Below are positions 1-14,200 of a stretch of DNA of 64,000 nucleotides, piece by piece. The position numbers and the translations under genes were made by a program. Positions within the stretch are counted from its first letter, which is position 1, and each line of letters begins with the position of its first letter. Source of the DNA: Amblyomma americanum. Taxonomy: Eukaryota > Arthropoda > Arachnida > Ixodida > Ixodidae. The notes below the pieces were generated by a model, which was not told where the DNA came from, ran no database searches, and saw nothing but the letters and a program-made list of their open reading frames with translations. The stretch covers positions 143,804,121 to 143,868,120 of the forward strand of contig NC_135504.1 of NCBI RefSeq assembly GCF_052857255.1. Direction: 5' to 3'.

Positions 1-2854
1 TGTACTCTTCGACGACGTGTAAAATCGATGCTTGTGAATCTTGCTAGTTTCGATCTAAAACGATGTAACCCGTTGTTTCGAGCCGGAATACAAGTCTTCG
101 CGCAGTTCTGAGAAAAAAAGTTTACACCTTTCTCTCGTCTACTCTTCGACGACTTGTAAAATCGATGCTATTGAATCTTGCTAGTTTCGATCTAAAACAA
201 TGTATCCCGTTATTTTGAGCCGGAAAACAAGTTTTCGTGCAGTTCTGAGAGAAAAAGTTTACACCTTTCTCTCGTCTACTCTTCGACGACTTGTAAAATC
301 AATGCTCGTGAATCTTGCTAGTTTCGATCTACAACGATGTATCCCGTTGTTTTGAGCTGGAATAGAAGTTTTCGCGCAGTTCTGAGAGAAAAAGTTTACA
401 CCTTTCTCTCGTCTACTCTTCGACGACTTGTAATATCGATGCTCGTAAATCTTGCTAGTTTCGATCTAAAACGATGTATTTTGTTCTGAGCCGGAATACA
501 AGTTTTGGCGCAGTTCTGAGAGAAAAAGTTTACACCTTTCTCTCGTCTACTATTCGACGACTTGTAAAATCGATGCTCGTGAATCTTGCTAGTTTCGATC
601 TACAACGATGTATCCCGTTGTTTTGAGCCGGAATGCAAGTTTTCGCGCAGTTCTGAGAGAAAAAGTTTACACCTTTCTCTCGTGTAATCTTCGACGACTT
701 GCAAAATCGATGCTATTGAATCTTGCTAGTTTCGATCTAAAACGATGTATCCCGTTGTTTTGAGCCGGAATACAAGTTTTCGTGCAGTTCTGAGAGAAAA
801 AGTTTACACCTTTCTCTCGTCTACTCTTCGACGACTTGTAAAATCGATGCTCGTGAATCTTGCAAGTTTCGATCTAAAACGATGTATCCCGTTCTTTTGA
901 GACGGAATACAAGTTTTCGCGCAGTTCTGAGAGAAAACGTTTACACCTTTCTCTCGTGTACTCTTCGACGACGTGTAAAATTGATGCTTGTGAATCTTGC
1001 TAGTTTCGATCTAAAACGATGTAACCCGTTGTTTCGAGCCGGAATACAAGTCTTCGCGCAGTTCTGAGAGAAAAAGTTTACACGTTTCTCTCGTCTACTC
1101 TTCGACGACTTGTAATATCGATGCTCGTGAATCTTGCTAGTTTCGACCTAAAACGATGTAACCCGTTGTTCTGAGCCAGAATACAAGATTTGGCGCAGTT
1201 CTGAGAGAAAAAGCATACACCTTTCTCTCGGGTACTCTTCGACGACTTGTAAAATCGATGCTAGTGAATCTTGCTAGTTTCGATCTAAAACGATGTATTC
1301 CTTTATTTTGAGCCGGAATACAAGTTTTCGTGCAGTTCTGGGAGAAAAAGTTTACACCTTTCTCTCGTCTACTCTTCGACGACTTGTAAAATTGATGCTC
1401 GTGTATCTTGCTGGTTTCGATCTAAAACGATGTATCCCGTTGTTTTGAGCCGAAATACAAGTTTTCGCGCAGTTCTGAGAGAAAAAGTTTACGCCTTTCT
1501 CTCGTGTGCTCTTCGAAGACTTGTAAAATCGATGCTCGTGAATCATGCTAGTTTCGATCTAAAACGATGTATCCCGTTGTTTTGAGCCGGAATACAAGTT
1601 TTCGCGCAGTTCTGAGAGAAAAATTTTACACCTTTCTCCCGTCTACTCTTCGAAGACTTGTGAAATCGATGCTCGTGAATCTTGCTAGATTCGATCTAAA
1701 ACGATGTATCGCGTGGTTTTGAGCCGGAATACAAGTTTCCGCGCAGTTCTGAGAGAAAAACTTTACACATTTCTCCCGTCTACTCTTCGACGACTTGTAA
1801 TATGGATGCTCGTGAATCTTGCTAGTTTCGATCTAAAACGATGTAATTCGTTTTTTTTGAGCAGGAATACAAGTTTTCGCGCAGTTCTGAGAGAAAAAGT
1901 TTACACCTTTCTCTCGTCTATATTTGACGCCTTGTAAAATCGATGCTCGTGAATCTTGCTAGTTTCGACCTAAAACTATGTATCCCGTTGTTTTGAGCCA
2001 GAATACAAGTTTTCGCGCAGTTCTGAGAGAAAAAGTTTACACCTTTCTCTCGTGTACTCTTCGACGACTTGTAAAATCGATGCTCGTGAATCTTCCTAGT
2101 TTCGATCTAAAACGATGAATCCCGTTGTTTTGAGCCGCAATACAAGTTTTCGCGCAGTTCTGAGAAAAAGTTTACACCTTTCTCTCGTCTACTCTTCGAC
2201 GACTTGTAAAATCGATGCTCGTGAATCTTGCAAGTTTCGATCTAAAACGATGTAACCCGTTGTTTCGAGCCGGAATACAAGTTTTCGCCCAGTTCTGAGA
2301 GAAAAAGTTTACACCTTTCTCGCGTCTACTCTTCGACGACTTGTAAAATCGATGCTCGTGAATCTTGCTACTTTCGATCTAAAACGATGTATCTCGTTGT
2401 TTTGAGCCGGAATACAAGTTTTCGCGCAGTTCTGAGAGAAAAAGTTTACACCTTTCTCTCGTGTACTCTTCGACGACTTGTAAAATCGATGCTATTGAAT
2501 CTTGCTAGTTTCGATCTAAAACGATGTATCCCATTGTTTTGAGCCGGAATACAAGTTTTCGTGCAGTTCTGAGAGAAAAAGTTTACACCTTTTTCTTGTC
2601 TATATTCGACGACTTGTAAAATCGATGCTCGTGAATCTTGCTAGTTTCGACCTGAAACGATGTAACCCGTTGTTTTGAGCCGGAATACAAGTTTTCGCGC
2701 AGTTCTGAGAGAAAAAGTTTACACCTTTCTCTCGTCTATATTTGACGCCTTGTAAAATCGATGCTCGTGAATCTTGCTAGTTTCGACCTAAAACTATGTA
2801 TCCCGTTGTTTTGAGCCAGAATACAAGTTTTCGCGCAGTTCTGAGAGAAAAAGT
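1..2854 (+). repeat. Divergent satellite block related to 5.5-6.7 and 10.0-11.6 kb
   Basis: Satellite monomers without a clean local higher-order period. The stretch about 880-1900 matches 5531-6700 in order of variants, with an offset of 4649 before and 4786 after one monomer step. It matches 10.0-11.2 kb again. A variant monomer with GAATCTTCCTAG at about 2085-2100 recurs at 11.39 kb. A two-base deletion (GAGAAAAAG instead of GAGAGAAAAAG) is seen near 2160. Nothing other than satellite is visible. Confidence 0.75.
121..257 (+). repeat. First complete reference monomer (137 bp)
   Basis: One full unit, phased arbitrarily at TTTACACC. Order of landmarks: pyrimidine-rich start, then CTTCGACGACTTG, the ATCGAT site, GAATCTTGCTAG, GATCTAAAACGATG, TTTTGAGCCGGAA, TTTTCG and GCAGTTCTGAGAGAAA. 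Because 137 = 3x45 + 2, reading through successive monomers shifts the reading frame each time. This explains why short open frames recur on both strands. This particular unit carries the CTATTGAATC variant and a GTTATTTTG variant. Confidence 0.9.
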
Positions 2855-4418
2855 TTACACCTTTCTCTCGTGTACTCTTCGACGACTTGTAAAATCGATG
2901 CTCGTGAATCTTGCTAGTTTCGATCTAAAACGATGAATCCCGTTGTTTTGAGCCGCAATACATGTTTTCGCGCAGTTCTGAGAGAAAAAATTTACACCTT
3001 TCTCTCGTCTACTCTTCGACGACTTGTAATATCGATGCTCGTGAATCTTGCTGGTTTCGACCTGAAACGATGTATCCCGTTGTTTTGAGCCGGAATACAA
3101 GTTTTCGCGCAGTTCTGAGAGAAAAAGTTTACACCTTTCTCTTGTGTACTCTTCGACGACTTGTAAAATCGATGCTCGTGAATCTTGCTAGTTTCGATCT
3201 AAAACGATGAATCCCGCTGTTTTGAGCCGGAATACAAGTTTTCGCGCAGTTCTGAGAGAAAAAGTTTACAGCTTTCTCTCGTCTACTCTCGACGAATTGT
3301 AAAATCGATGCTCGTGAATCTTGCAAGTTTCGATCTAAAATGATGTAACCCGTTGTTTCGAGCCGGAATACAAGTTTTCGCGCAGTTCTGAGAGAAAAAG
3401 TTTACACCTTTCTCTCGTCTACTCTTCGACGACTTGTAAAATCGATGCTCGTGAATCTTGCTAGTTTCAATCTAAAACGACGTATCCCGTTGTTTTGAGC
3501 CGGAATACAAGTTTTCGCGCAGTTCTGAGAGAAAAAGTTTACACATTTCTCTCGTCTATATTTGACGCCTTGTAAAATCGATGCTCGTGAATCTTGCTAG
3601 TTTCGACCTAAAACTATGTATCCCGTTGTTTTGAGCCAGAATACAAGTTTTCGCGCAGTTCTGAGAGAAAAAGTTTACACCTTTCTCTCGTGTACTCTTC
3701 GACGACTTGTAAAATCGATGCTCGTGAATCTTGCTAGTTTCGATCTAAAACGATGAATCCCGTTGTTTTGAGCCGCAATACATGTTTTCGCGCAGTTCTG
3801 AGAGAAAAAGTTTACACCTTTCTCTCGTCTACTCTTCGACGACTTGTAATATCGATGCTCGTGAATCTTGCTGGTTTCGACCTGAAACGATGTATCCCGT
3901 TGTTTTGAGCCGGAATACAAGTTTTCGCGCAGTTCTGAGAGAAAAAGTTTACACCTTTCTCTTGTGTACTCTTCGACGACTTGTAAAATCGATGCTCGTG
4001 AATCTTGCTAGTTTCGATCTAAAACGATGAATCCCGCTGTTTTGAGCCGGAATACAAGTTTTCGCGCAGTTCTGAGAGAAAAAGTTTACAGCTTTCTCTC
4101 GTCTACTCTTCGACGACTTGTAAAATCGATGCTCGTGAATCTTGCAAGTTTCGATCTAAAATGATGTAACCCGTTGTTTCGAGCCGGAATACAAGTTTTC
4201 GCGCAGTTCTGAGAGAAAAAGTTTACACCTTTCTCTCGTCTACTCTTCGACGACTTGTAGAATCGATGCTCGTGAATCTTGCTAGTTTCAATCTAAAACG
4301 ACGTATCCCGTTGTTTTGAGCCGGAATACAAGTTTTCGCGCAGTTCTGAGAGAAAAAGTTTACACATTTCTCTCGTGTACTCTTCGACGACTTGTAAAAT
4401 CGATGCTATTGAATCTTG
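2855..4418 (+). repeat. Six-monomer (820 bp) tandem unit, two copies
   Basis: Variant monomers repeat in the same order with an 820-bp spacing (six monomers, 822 bp expected). Compare the GAATACATGTTTTCG variant at about 2958 and 3778, and the CTGTTTTGAGCC variant at about 3218 and 4038. The first copy has a one-base loss in CTACTCTCGACGAATTG near 3285; the second copy has the normal CTCTTCGACGACTTG. The whole segment reappears 8891 bp downstream at 11746-13309. Confidence 0.8.
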
Positions 4419-7400
4419 CTAGTTTCGATCTAAAACGATGTATCCCATTGTTTTGAGCCGTAATACAAGTTTTCGTGCAGTTCTGAGAGAAAAAGTTTGC
4501 ACCTTTTTCTTGTCTATATTCGACGACTTGTAAAATCGATGCTCGTGAATCTTGCTAGTTTCGACCTGAAACGATGTATCCCGTTGTTTTGAGCCGGAAT
4601 ACAAGTTTTCGCGCCGTTCTGAGAGAAAAAGTTTACACCTTTCTCTCGCGTACTCTTCGACGACCTGTAAAATCGATGCTCGTGAATCTTGCTAGTTTCG
4701 ATCTAAAACGATGAATCCCATTGTTTTGAGCCGGAATACATGTTTTCGCGCAGTTCTGAGAGAAAAAGTTTACACCTTTCTCTCGTCTACTCTTCGACGA
4801 CTTGTAAAATTGATGCTCGTGAATCTTGCAAGTTTCGATCTAAAACGATGTAACCCGTTGTTTTGAGCCGGAATACAAGTTTTCGCGAGGTTCTGAGAGA
4901 AAAAGTTTGCACCTTCTCTCTTCTACTCTTCGACGACTTGTAAAATCGATGCTCGTGAATCTTGCTGGTTTCGATCTAAAACGATGTATCCCGTTGTTTT
5001 GAGCCGGAATAGATGTTTTCGCGCAGTTCTGAGAGAAAACGTTTACACCTTTCTCTCGTCTACTCTTCGACGACTTGTAAAATCGATGCTATTGAATTTT
5101 TCTAGTTTCGATCTAAAACGATGTATCGCGTTATTTTGAGCCGGAAAACAAGTTTTCGTGCAGTTCTGAGAGAAAGCGTTTACACCTTTCTCTCGTCTAC
5201 TCTTCGACGACTTGTAAAATCAATGCTCGTGAATCTTGCTAGTTTCGATCTACAACGATGTATCCCGTTGTTTTGAGCTGGAATAGAAGTTTTCGCGCAG
5301 TTCTGAGAGAAAAAGTTTACACCTTTCTCTCGTGTACTCTTCGACGACTTGTAAAATCGATGCTATTGAATCTTGCTAGTTTCGATCTAAAACGATGTAT
5401 CCCGTTGTTTTGAGCCGGAATACAAGTTTTCGTGCAGTTCTGAGAGAAAAAGTTTACACCTTTCTCTCGTCTACATTCAACGACTTGTAAAATCGATGCT
5501 CGTGAATCTTGCAAGTTTCGAACTAAAACGATGTATCCCGTTCTTTTGAGCCGGAATACAAGTTTTCGCGCAGTTCTGAGAGAAAACGTTTACACCTTTC
5601 TCTCGTGTACTCTTCGACGACGTGTAAAATCGATGCTTGTGAGTCTTGCTAGTTTCGATCTAAAACGATGTAGCCCGTTGTTTCGAGCCGGAATACAAGT
5701 CTTCGCGCAGTTCTGAGAGAAAAAGTTTACACGTTTCTCTCGTCTACTCTTCGACGACTTGTAATATCGATGCTCGTGAATCTTGCTAGTTTCGACCTAA
5801 AACGATGTAACCCGTTGTTCTGAGCCAGAATACAAGATTTGGCGCAGTTCTGAGAGAAAAAGTTTACACCTTTCTCTCGTGTACTCTTCGACGACTTGTA
5901 AAAACGATGCTCGTGAATCTTGCAAGTTTCGATCTAAAACGATGTATCCCGTTGTTTTCAGCCGGAATACAAGTTTTCGCGCAGTTCTGAGAGAAAAAGC
6001 ATACACCTTTCTCTCGGGTACTCTTCGACGACTTGTAAAATCGATGCTAGTGAATCTTGCTAGTTTCGATCTAAAACGATGTATTCCTTTATTTTGAGCC
6101 GGAATACAAGTTTTCGTGCAGTTCTGGGAGAAAAAGTTTACACCTTTCTCTCGTCTACTCTTCGACGACTTGTAAAATCGATGCTCGTGTATCTTGCTGG
6201 TTTCGATCTAAAACGATGTATCCCGTTGTTTTGAGCCGAAATACAAGTTTTCGCGCAGTTCTGAGAGAAAAAGTTTACGCCTTTCTCTCGTGTGCTCTTC
6301 GAAGACTTGTAAAATCGATGCTCGTGAATCATGCTAGTTTCGATCTAAAACGATGTATCCCGTTGTTTTGAGCCGGAATACAAGTTTTCGCGCAGTTCTG
6401 AGAGAAAAAGTTTACACCTTTCTCTCGTCTACTCTTCGAAGACTTGTGAAATCGATGCTCGTGAATCTTGCTAGATTCGATCTAAAACGATGTATCCCGT
6501 GGTTTTGAGCCGGAATACAAGTTTCCGCGCAGTTCTGAGAGAAAAAGTTTACACATTTCTCCCGTCTACTCTTCGACGACTTGTAATATGGATGCTCGTG
6601 AATCTTGCTAGTTTCGATCTAAAACGATGTAACCCGTTTTTTTGAGCAGGAATACAAGTTTTCGCGCAGTTCTGAGAGAAAAAGTTTACACCTTTCTCTC
6701 GTCTATATTTGACGACTTGTAAAATCGATGCTCGTGAATCTTGCTAGTTTCGATCTAAAACGATGTATCCCATTGTTTTGAGCCGTAATACAAGTTTTCG
6801 TGCAGTTCTGAGAGAAAAAGTTTGCACCTTTTTCTTGTCTATATTCGACGACTTGTAAAATCGATGCTCGTGAATCTTGCTAGTTTCGACCTGAAACGAT
6901 GTATCCCGTTGTTTTGAGCCGGAATACAAGTTTTCGCGCCGTTCTGAGAGAAAAAGTTTACACCTTTCTCTCGTCTACTCTTCGACGACTTGTAAAATTG
7001 ATGCTCGTGAATCTTGCAAGTTTCGATCTAAAACGATGTAACCCGTTGTTTTGAGCCGGAATACAAGTTTTCGCGAGGTTCTGAGAGAAAAAGTTTGCAC
7101 CTTCTCTCTTCTACTCTTCGACGACTTGTAAAATCGATGCTCGTGAATCTTGCTGGTTTCGATCTAAAACGATGTATCCCGTTGTTTTGAGCCGGAATAG
7201 ATGTTTTCGCGCAGTTCTGAGAGAAAACGTTTACACCTTTCTCTCGTCTACTCTTCGACGACTTGTAAAATCGATGCTATTGAATTTTTCTAGTTTCGAT
7301 CTAAAACGATGTATCGCGTTATTTTGAGCCGGAAAACAAGTTTTCGTGCAGTTCTGAGAGAAAGCGTTTACACCTTTCTCTCGTCTACTCTTCGACGACT

Positions 7401-10400
7401 TGTAAAATCAATGCTCGTGAATCTTGCTAGTTTCGATCTACAACGATGTATCCCGTTGTTTTGAGCTGGAATAGAAGTTTTCGCGCAGTTCTGAGAGAAA
7501 AAGTTTACACCTTTCTCTCGTGTACTCTTCGACGACTTGTAAAATCGATGCTATTGAATCTTGCTAGTTTCGATCTAAAACGATGTATCCCGTTGTTTTG
7601 AGCCGGAATACAAGTTTTCGTGCAGTTCTGAGAGAAAAAGTTTACACCTTTCTCTCGTCTACATTCAACGACTTGTAAAATCGATGCTCGTGAATCTTGC
7701 AAGTTTCGAACTAAAACGATGTATCCCGTTCTTTTGAGCCGGAATACAAGTTTTCGCGCAGTTCTGAGAGAAAACGTTTACACCTTTCTCTCGTGTACTC
7801 TTCGACGACGTGTAAAATCGATGCTTGTGAGTCTTGCTAGTTTCGATCTAAAACGATGTAGCCCGTTGTTTCGAGCCGGAATACAAGTCTTCGCGCAGTT
7901 CTGAGAGAAAAAGTTTACACGTTTCTCTCGTCTACTCTTCGACGACTTGTAATATCGATGCTCGTGAATCTTGCTAGTTTCGACCTAAAACGATGTAACC
8001 CGTTGTTCTGAGCCAGAATACAAGATTTGGCGCAGTTCTGAGAGAAAAAGTTTACACCTTTCTCTCGTGTACTCTTCGACGACTTGTAAAAACGATGCTC
8101 GTGAATCTTGCAAGTTTCGATCTAAAACGATGTATCCCGTTGTTTTCAGCCGGAATACAAGTTTTCGCGCAGTTCTGAGAGAAAAAGCATACACCTTTCT
8201 CTCGGGTACTCTTCGACGACTTGTAAAATCGATGCTAGTGAATCTTGCTAGTTTCGATCTAAAACGATGTATTCCTTTATTTTGAGCCGGAATACAAGTT
8301 TTCGTGCAGTTCTGGGAGAAAAAGTTTACACCTTTCTCTCGTCTACTCTTCGACGACTTGTAAAATCGATGCTCGTGTATCTTGCTGGTTTCGATCTAAA
8401 ACGATGTATCCCGTTGTTTTGAGCCGAAATACAAGTTTTCGCGCAGTTCTGAGAGAAAAAGTTTACGCCTTTCTCTCGTGTGCTCTTCGAAGACTTGTAA
8501 AATCGATGCTCGTGAATCATGCTAGTTTCGATCTAAAACGATGTATCCCGTTGTTTTGAGCCGGAATACAAGTTTTCGCGCAGTTCTGAGAGAAAAAGTT
8601 TACACCTTTCTCTCGTCTACTCTTCGAAGACTTGTGAAATCGATGCTCGTGAATCTTGCTAGATTCGATCTAAAACGATGTATCCCGTGGTTTTGAGCCG
8701 GAATACAAGTTTCCGCGCAGTTCTGAGAGAAAAAGTTTACACATTTCTCCCGTCTACTCTTCGACGACTTGTAATATGGATGCTCGTGAATCTTGCTAGT
8801 TTCGATCTAAAACGATGTAACCCGTTTTTTTGAGCAGGAATACAAGTTTTCGCGCAGTTCTGAGAGAAAAAGTTTACACCTTTCTCTCGTCTATATTTGA
8901 CGACTTGTAAAATCGATGCTCGTGAATCTTGCTAGTTTCGATCTAAAACGATGTATCCCATTGTTTTGAGCCGTAATACAAGTTTTCGTGCAGTTCTGAG
9001 AGAAAAAGTTTGCACCTTTTTCTTGTCTATATTCGACGACTTGTAAAATCGATGCTCGTGAATCTTGCTAGTTTCGACCTGAAACGATGTATCCCGTTGT
9101 TTTGAGCCGGAATACAAGTTTTCGCGCCGTTCTGAGAGAAAAAGTTTACACCTTTCTCTCGCGTACTCTTCGACGACCTGTAAAATCGATGCTCGTGAAT
9201 CTTGCTAGTTTCGATCTAAAACGATGAATCCCATTGTTTTGAGCCGGAATACATGTTTTCGCGCAGTTCTGAGAGAAAAAGTTTACACCTTTCTCTCGTC
9301 TACTCTTCGACGACTTGTAAAATTGATGCTCGTGAATCTTGCAAGTTTCGATCTAAAACGATGTAACCCGTTGTTTTGAGCCGGAATACAAGTTTTCGCG
9401 AGGTTCTGAGAGAAAAAGTTTACACCTTCTCTCTTCTACTCTTCGACGACTTGTAAAATAGATGCTCGTGAATCTTGCTGGTTTCGATCTAAAACGATGT
9501 ATCCCGTTGTTTTGAGCCGGAATAGATGTTTTCGCGCAGTTCTGAGAGAAAACGTTTACACCTTTCTCTCGTCTACTCTTCGACGACTTGTAAAATCGAT
9601 GCTATTGAATTTTTCTAGTTTCGATCTAAAACGATGTATCGCGTTATTTTGAGCCGGAAAACAAGTTTTCGTGCAGTTCTGAGAGAAAGCGTTTACACCT
9701 TTCTCTCGTCTACTCTTCGACGACTTGTAAAATCAATGCTCGTGAATCTTGCTAGTTTCGATCTACAACGATGTATCCCGTTGTTTTGAGCTGGAATAGA
9801 AGTTTTCGCGCAGTTCTGAGAGAAAAAGTTTACACCTTTCTCTCGTGTACTCTTCGACGACTTGTAAAATCGATGCTATTGAATCTTGCTAGTTTCGATC
9901 TAAAACGATGTATCCCGTTGTTTTGAGCCGGAATACAAGTTTTCGTGCAGTTCTGAGAGAAAAAGTTTACACCTTTCTCTCGTCTACATTCAACGACTTG
10001 TAAAATCGATGCTCGTGAATCTTGCAAGTTTCGAACTAAAACGATGTATCCCGTTCTTTTGAGCCGGAATACAAGTTTTCGCGCAGTTCTGAGAGAAAAC
10101 GTTTACACCTTTCTCTCGTGTACTCTTCGACGACGTGTAAAATCGATGCTTGTGAGTCTTGCTAGTTTCGATCTAAAACGATGTAGCCCGTTGTTTCGAG
10201 CCGGAATACAAGTCTTCGCGCAGTTCTGAGAGAAAAAGTTTACACGTTTCTCTCGTCTACTCTTCGACGACTTGTAATATCGATGCTCGTGAATCTTGCT
10301 AGTTTCGACCTAAAACGATGTAACCCGTTGTTCTGAGCCAGAATACAAGATTTGGCGCAGTTCTGAGAGAAAAAGTTTACACCTTTCTCTCGTGTACTCT

Positions 10401-11220
10401 TCGACGACTTGTAAAAACGATGCTCGTGAATCTTGCAAGTTTCGATCTAAAACGATGTATCCCGTTGTTTTCAGCCGGAATACAAGTTTTCGCGCAGTTC
10501 TGAGAGAAAAAGCATACACCTTTCTCTCGGGTACTCTTCGACGACTTGTAAAATCGATGCTAGTGAATCTTGCTAGTTTCGATCTAAAACGATGTATTCC
10601 TTTATTTTGAGCCGGAATACAAGTTTTCGTGCAGTTCTGGGAGAAAAAGTTTACACCTTTCTCTCGTCTACTCTTCGACGACTTGTAAAATCGATGCTCG
10701 TGTATCTTGCTGGTTTCGATCTAAAACGATGTATCCCGTTGTTTTGAGCCGAAATACAAGTTTTCGCGCAGTTCTGAGAGAAAAAGTTTACGCCTTTCTC
10801 TCGTGTGCTCTTCGAAGACTTGTAAAATCGATGCTCGTGAATCATGCTAGTTTCGATCTAAAACGATGTATCCCGTTGTTTTGAGCCGGAATACAAGTTT
10901 TCGCGCAGTTCTGAGAGAAAAAGTTTACACCTTTCTCTCGTCTACTCTTCGAAGACTTGTGAAATCGATGCTCGTGAATCTTGCTAGATTCGATCTAAAA
11001 CGATGTATCCCGTGGTTTTGAGCCGGAATACAAGTTTCCGCGCAGTTCTGAGAGAAAAAGTTTACACATTTCTCCCGTCTACTCTTCGACGACTTGTAAT
11101 ATGGATGCTCGTGAATCTTGCTAGTTTCGATCTAAAACGATGTAACCCGTTTTTTTGAGCAGGAATACAAGTTTTCGCGCAGTTCTGAGAGAAAAAGTTT
11201 ACACCTTTCTCTCGTCTATA
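4419..11220 (+). repeat. Higher-order repeat A: 16/17 monomers (2188/2325 bp), three copies
   Basis: Three consecutive blocks carry the same ordered set of variant monomers. They run about 4419-6743 (2325 bp, 17 monomers), 6744-8931 (2188 bp, 16 monomers) and 8932-11220 (17-monomer type). Markers such as GAATTTTTCTAG (5094, 7282, 9607), CTACATTCAACGAC and GCAGTTCTGGGAG sit at the same relative places. The middle copy lacks one whole monomer, the CTCTCGCGTACTC / GACGACCTG variant present at about 4650 and 9160. The block ends where GACGACTTG is replaced by GACGCCTTG near 11225. Confidence 0.88.
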
Positions 11221-14200
11221 TTTGACGCCTTGTAAACTCGATGCTCGTGAATCTTGCTAGTTTCGACCTAAAACTATGTATCCCGTTGTTTTGAGCCAGA
11301 ATACAAGTTTTCGCGCAGTTCTGAGAGAAAAAGTTTACACCTTTCTCTCGTGTACTCTTCGACGACTTGTAAAATCGATGCTCGTGAATCTTCCTAGTTT
11401 CGATCTAAAACGATGAATCCCGTTGTTTTGAGCCGCAATACAAGTTTTCGCGCAGTTCTGAGAGAAAAAGTTTACACCTTTCTCTCGTCTACTCTTCGAC
11501 GACTTGTAAAATCGATGCTCGTGAATCTTGCAAGTTTCGATCTAAAACGATGTAACCCGTTGTTTCGAGCCGGAATACAAGTTTTCGCCCAGTTCTGAGA
11601 GAAAAAGTTTACACCTTTCTCTCGTCTACTCTTCGACGACTTGTAAAATCGATGCTCGTGAATCTTGCTACTTTCGATCTTAAACGATGTATCTCGTTGT
11701 TTTGAGCCGGAATACAAGTTTTCGCGCAGTTCTGAGAGAAAAAGTTTACACCTTTCTCTCGTGTACTCTTCGACGACTTGTAAAATCGATGCTCGTGAAT
11801 CTTGCTAGTTTCGATCTAAAACGATGAATCCCGTTGTTTTGAGCCGCAATACATGTTTTCGCGCAGTTCTGAGAGAAAAAGTTTACACCTTTCTCTCGTC
11901 TACTCTTCGACGACTTGTAATATCGATGCTCGTGAATCTTGCTGGTTTCGACCTGAAACGATGTATCCCGTTGTTTTGAGCCGGAATACAAGTTTTCGCG
12001 CAGTTCTGAGAGAAAAAGTTTACACCTTTCTCTTGTGTACTCTTCGACGACTTGTAAAATCGATGCTCGTGAATCTTGCTAGTTTCGATCTAAAACGATG
12101 AATCCCGCTGTTTTGAGCCGGAATACAAGTTTTCGCGCAGTTCTGAGAGAAAAAGTTTACAGCTTTCTCTCGTCTACTCTCGACGACTTGTAAAATCGAT
12201 GCTCGTGAATCTTGCAAGTTTCGATCTAAAATGATGTAACCCGTTGTTTCGAGCCGGAATACAAGTTTTCGCGCAGTTCTGAGAGAAAAAGTTTACACCT
12301 TTCTCTCGTCTACTCTTCGACGACTTGTAAAATCGATGCTCGTGAATCTTGCTAGTTTCAATCTAAAACGACGTATCCCGTTGTTTTGAGCCGGAATACA
12401 AGTTTTCGCGCAGTTCTGAGAGAAAAAGTTTACACATTTCTCTCGTCTATATTTGACGCCTTGTAAAATCGATGCTCGTGAATCTTGCTAGTTTCGACCT
12501 AAAACTATGTATCCCGTTGTTTTGAGCCAGAATACAAGTTTTCGCGCAGTTCTGAGAGAAAAAGTTTACACCTTTCTCTCGTGTACTCTTCGACGACTTG
12601 TAAAATCGATGCTCGTGAATCTTGCTAGTTTCGATCTAAAACGATGAATCCCGTTGTTTTGAGCCGCAATACATGTTTTCGCGCAGTTCTGAGAGAAAAA
12701 GTTTACACCTTTCTCTCGTCTACTCTTCGACGACTTGTAATATCGATGCTCGTGAATCTTGCTGGTTTTGACCTGAAACGATGTATCCCGTTGTTTTGAG
12801 CCGGAATACAAGTTTTCGCGCAGTTCTGAGAGAAAAAGTTTACACCTTTCTCTTGTGTACTCTTCGACGACTTGTAAAATCGATGCTCGTGAATCTTGCT
12901 AGTTTCGATCTAAAACGATGAATCCCGCTGTTTTGAGCCGGAATACAAGTTTTCGCGCAGTTCTGAGAGAAAAAGTTTACAGCTTTCTCTCGTCTACTCT
13001 TCGACGACTTGTAAAATCGATGCTCGTGAATCTTGCAAGTTTCGATCTAAAATGATGTAACCCGTTGTTTCGAGCCGGAATACAAGTTTTCGCGCAGTTC
13101 TGAGAGAAAAAGTTTACACCTTTCTCTCGTCTACTCTTCGACGACTTGTAAAATCGATGCTCGTGAATCTTGCTAGTTTCAATCTAAAACGACGTATCCC
13201 GTTGTTTTGATCCGGAATACAAGTTTTCGCGCAGTTCTGAGAGAAAAAGTTTACACATTTCTCTCGTGTACTCTTCGACGACTTGTAAAATCGATGCTAT
13301 TGAATCTTGCTAGTTTCGATCTAAAACGATGTATCCCATTGTTTTGAGCCGTAATACAAGTTTTCGTGCAGTTCTGAGAGAAAATGTTTGCACGTTTTTC
13401 TTGTCTATATTCGACGACTTGTAAAATCGATGCTCGTGAATCTTGCTAGTTTCGACCTGAAACGATGTATCCCGTTGTTTTGAGCCGGAATACAAGTTTT
13501 CGCGCCGTTCTGAGAGAAAAAGTTTACACCTTTCTCTCGTGTACTCTTCGACGACCTGTAAAATCGATGCTCGTGAATCTTGCTAGTTTCGATCTAAAAC
13601 GATGAATCCCATTGTTTTGAGCCGGAATACAAGTTTTCGCGCAGTTCTGAGAGAAAAAGCTTACACCTTTCTCTCGTCTACTCTTCGACGACTTGTAAAA
13701 TTGATGCTCGTGAATCTTGCAAGTTTCGATCTAAAACGATGTAACCCGTTGTTTTGAGCCGGAATACAAGTTTTCGCGAGGTTCTGAGAGAAAAAGTTTA
13801 CACCTTCTCTCTTCTACTCTTCGACGACTTGTAAAATCGATGCTCGTGAATCTTGCTGGTTTCGATCTAAAACGATGTATCCCGTTGTTTTGAGCCGGAA
13901 TAGATGTTTTCGCGCAGTTCTGAGAGAAAACGTTTACACCTTTCTCTCGTCTACTCTTCGACGACTTGTAAAATCGATGCTATTGAATTTTTCTAGTTTC
14001 GATCTAAAACGATGTATCGCGTTATTTTGAGCCGGAAAACAAGTTTTCGTGCAGTTCTGAGAGAAAGCGTTTACACCTTTCTCTCGTCTACTCTTCGACG
14101 ACTTGTAAAATCAATGCTCGTGAATCTTGCTAGTTTCGATCTACAACGATGTATCCCGTTGTTTTGAGCTGGAATAGAAGTTTTCGCGCAGTTCTGAGAG

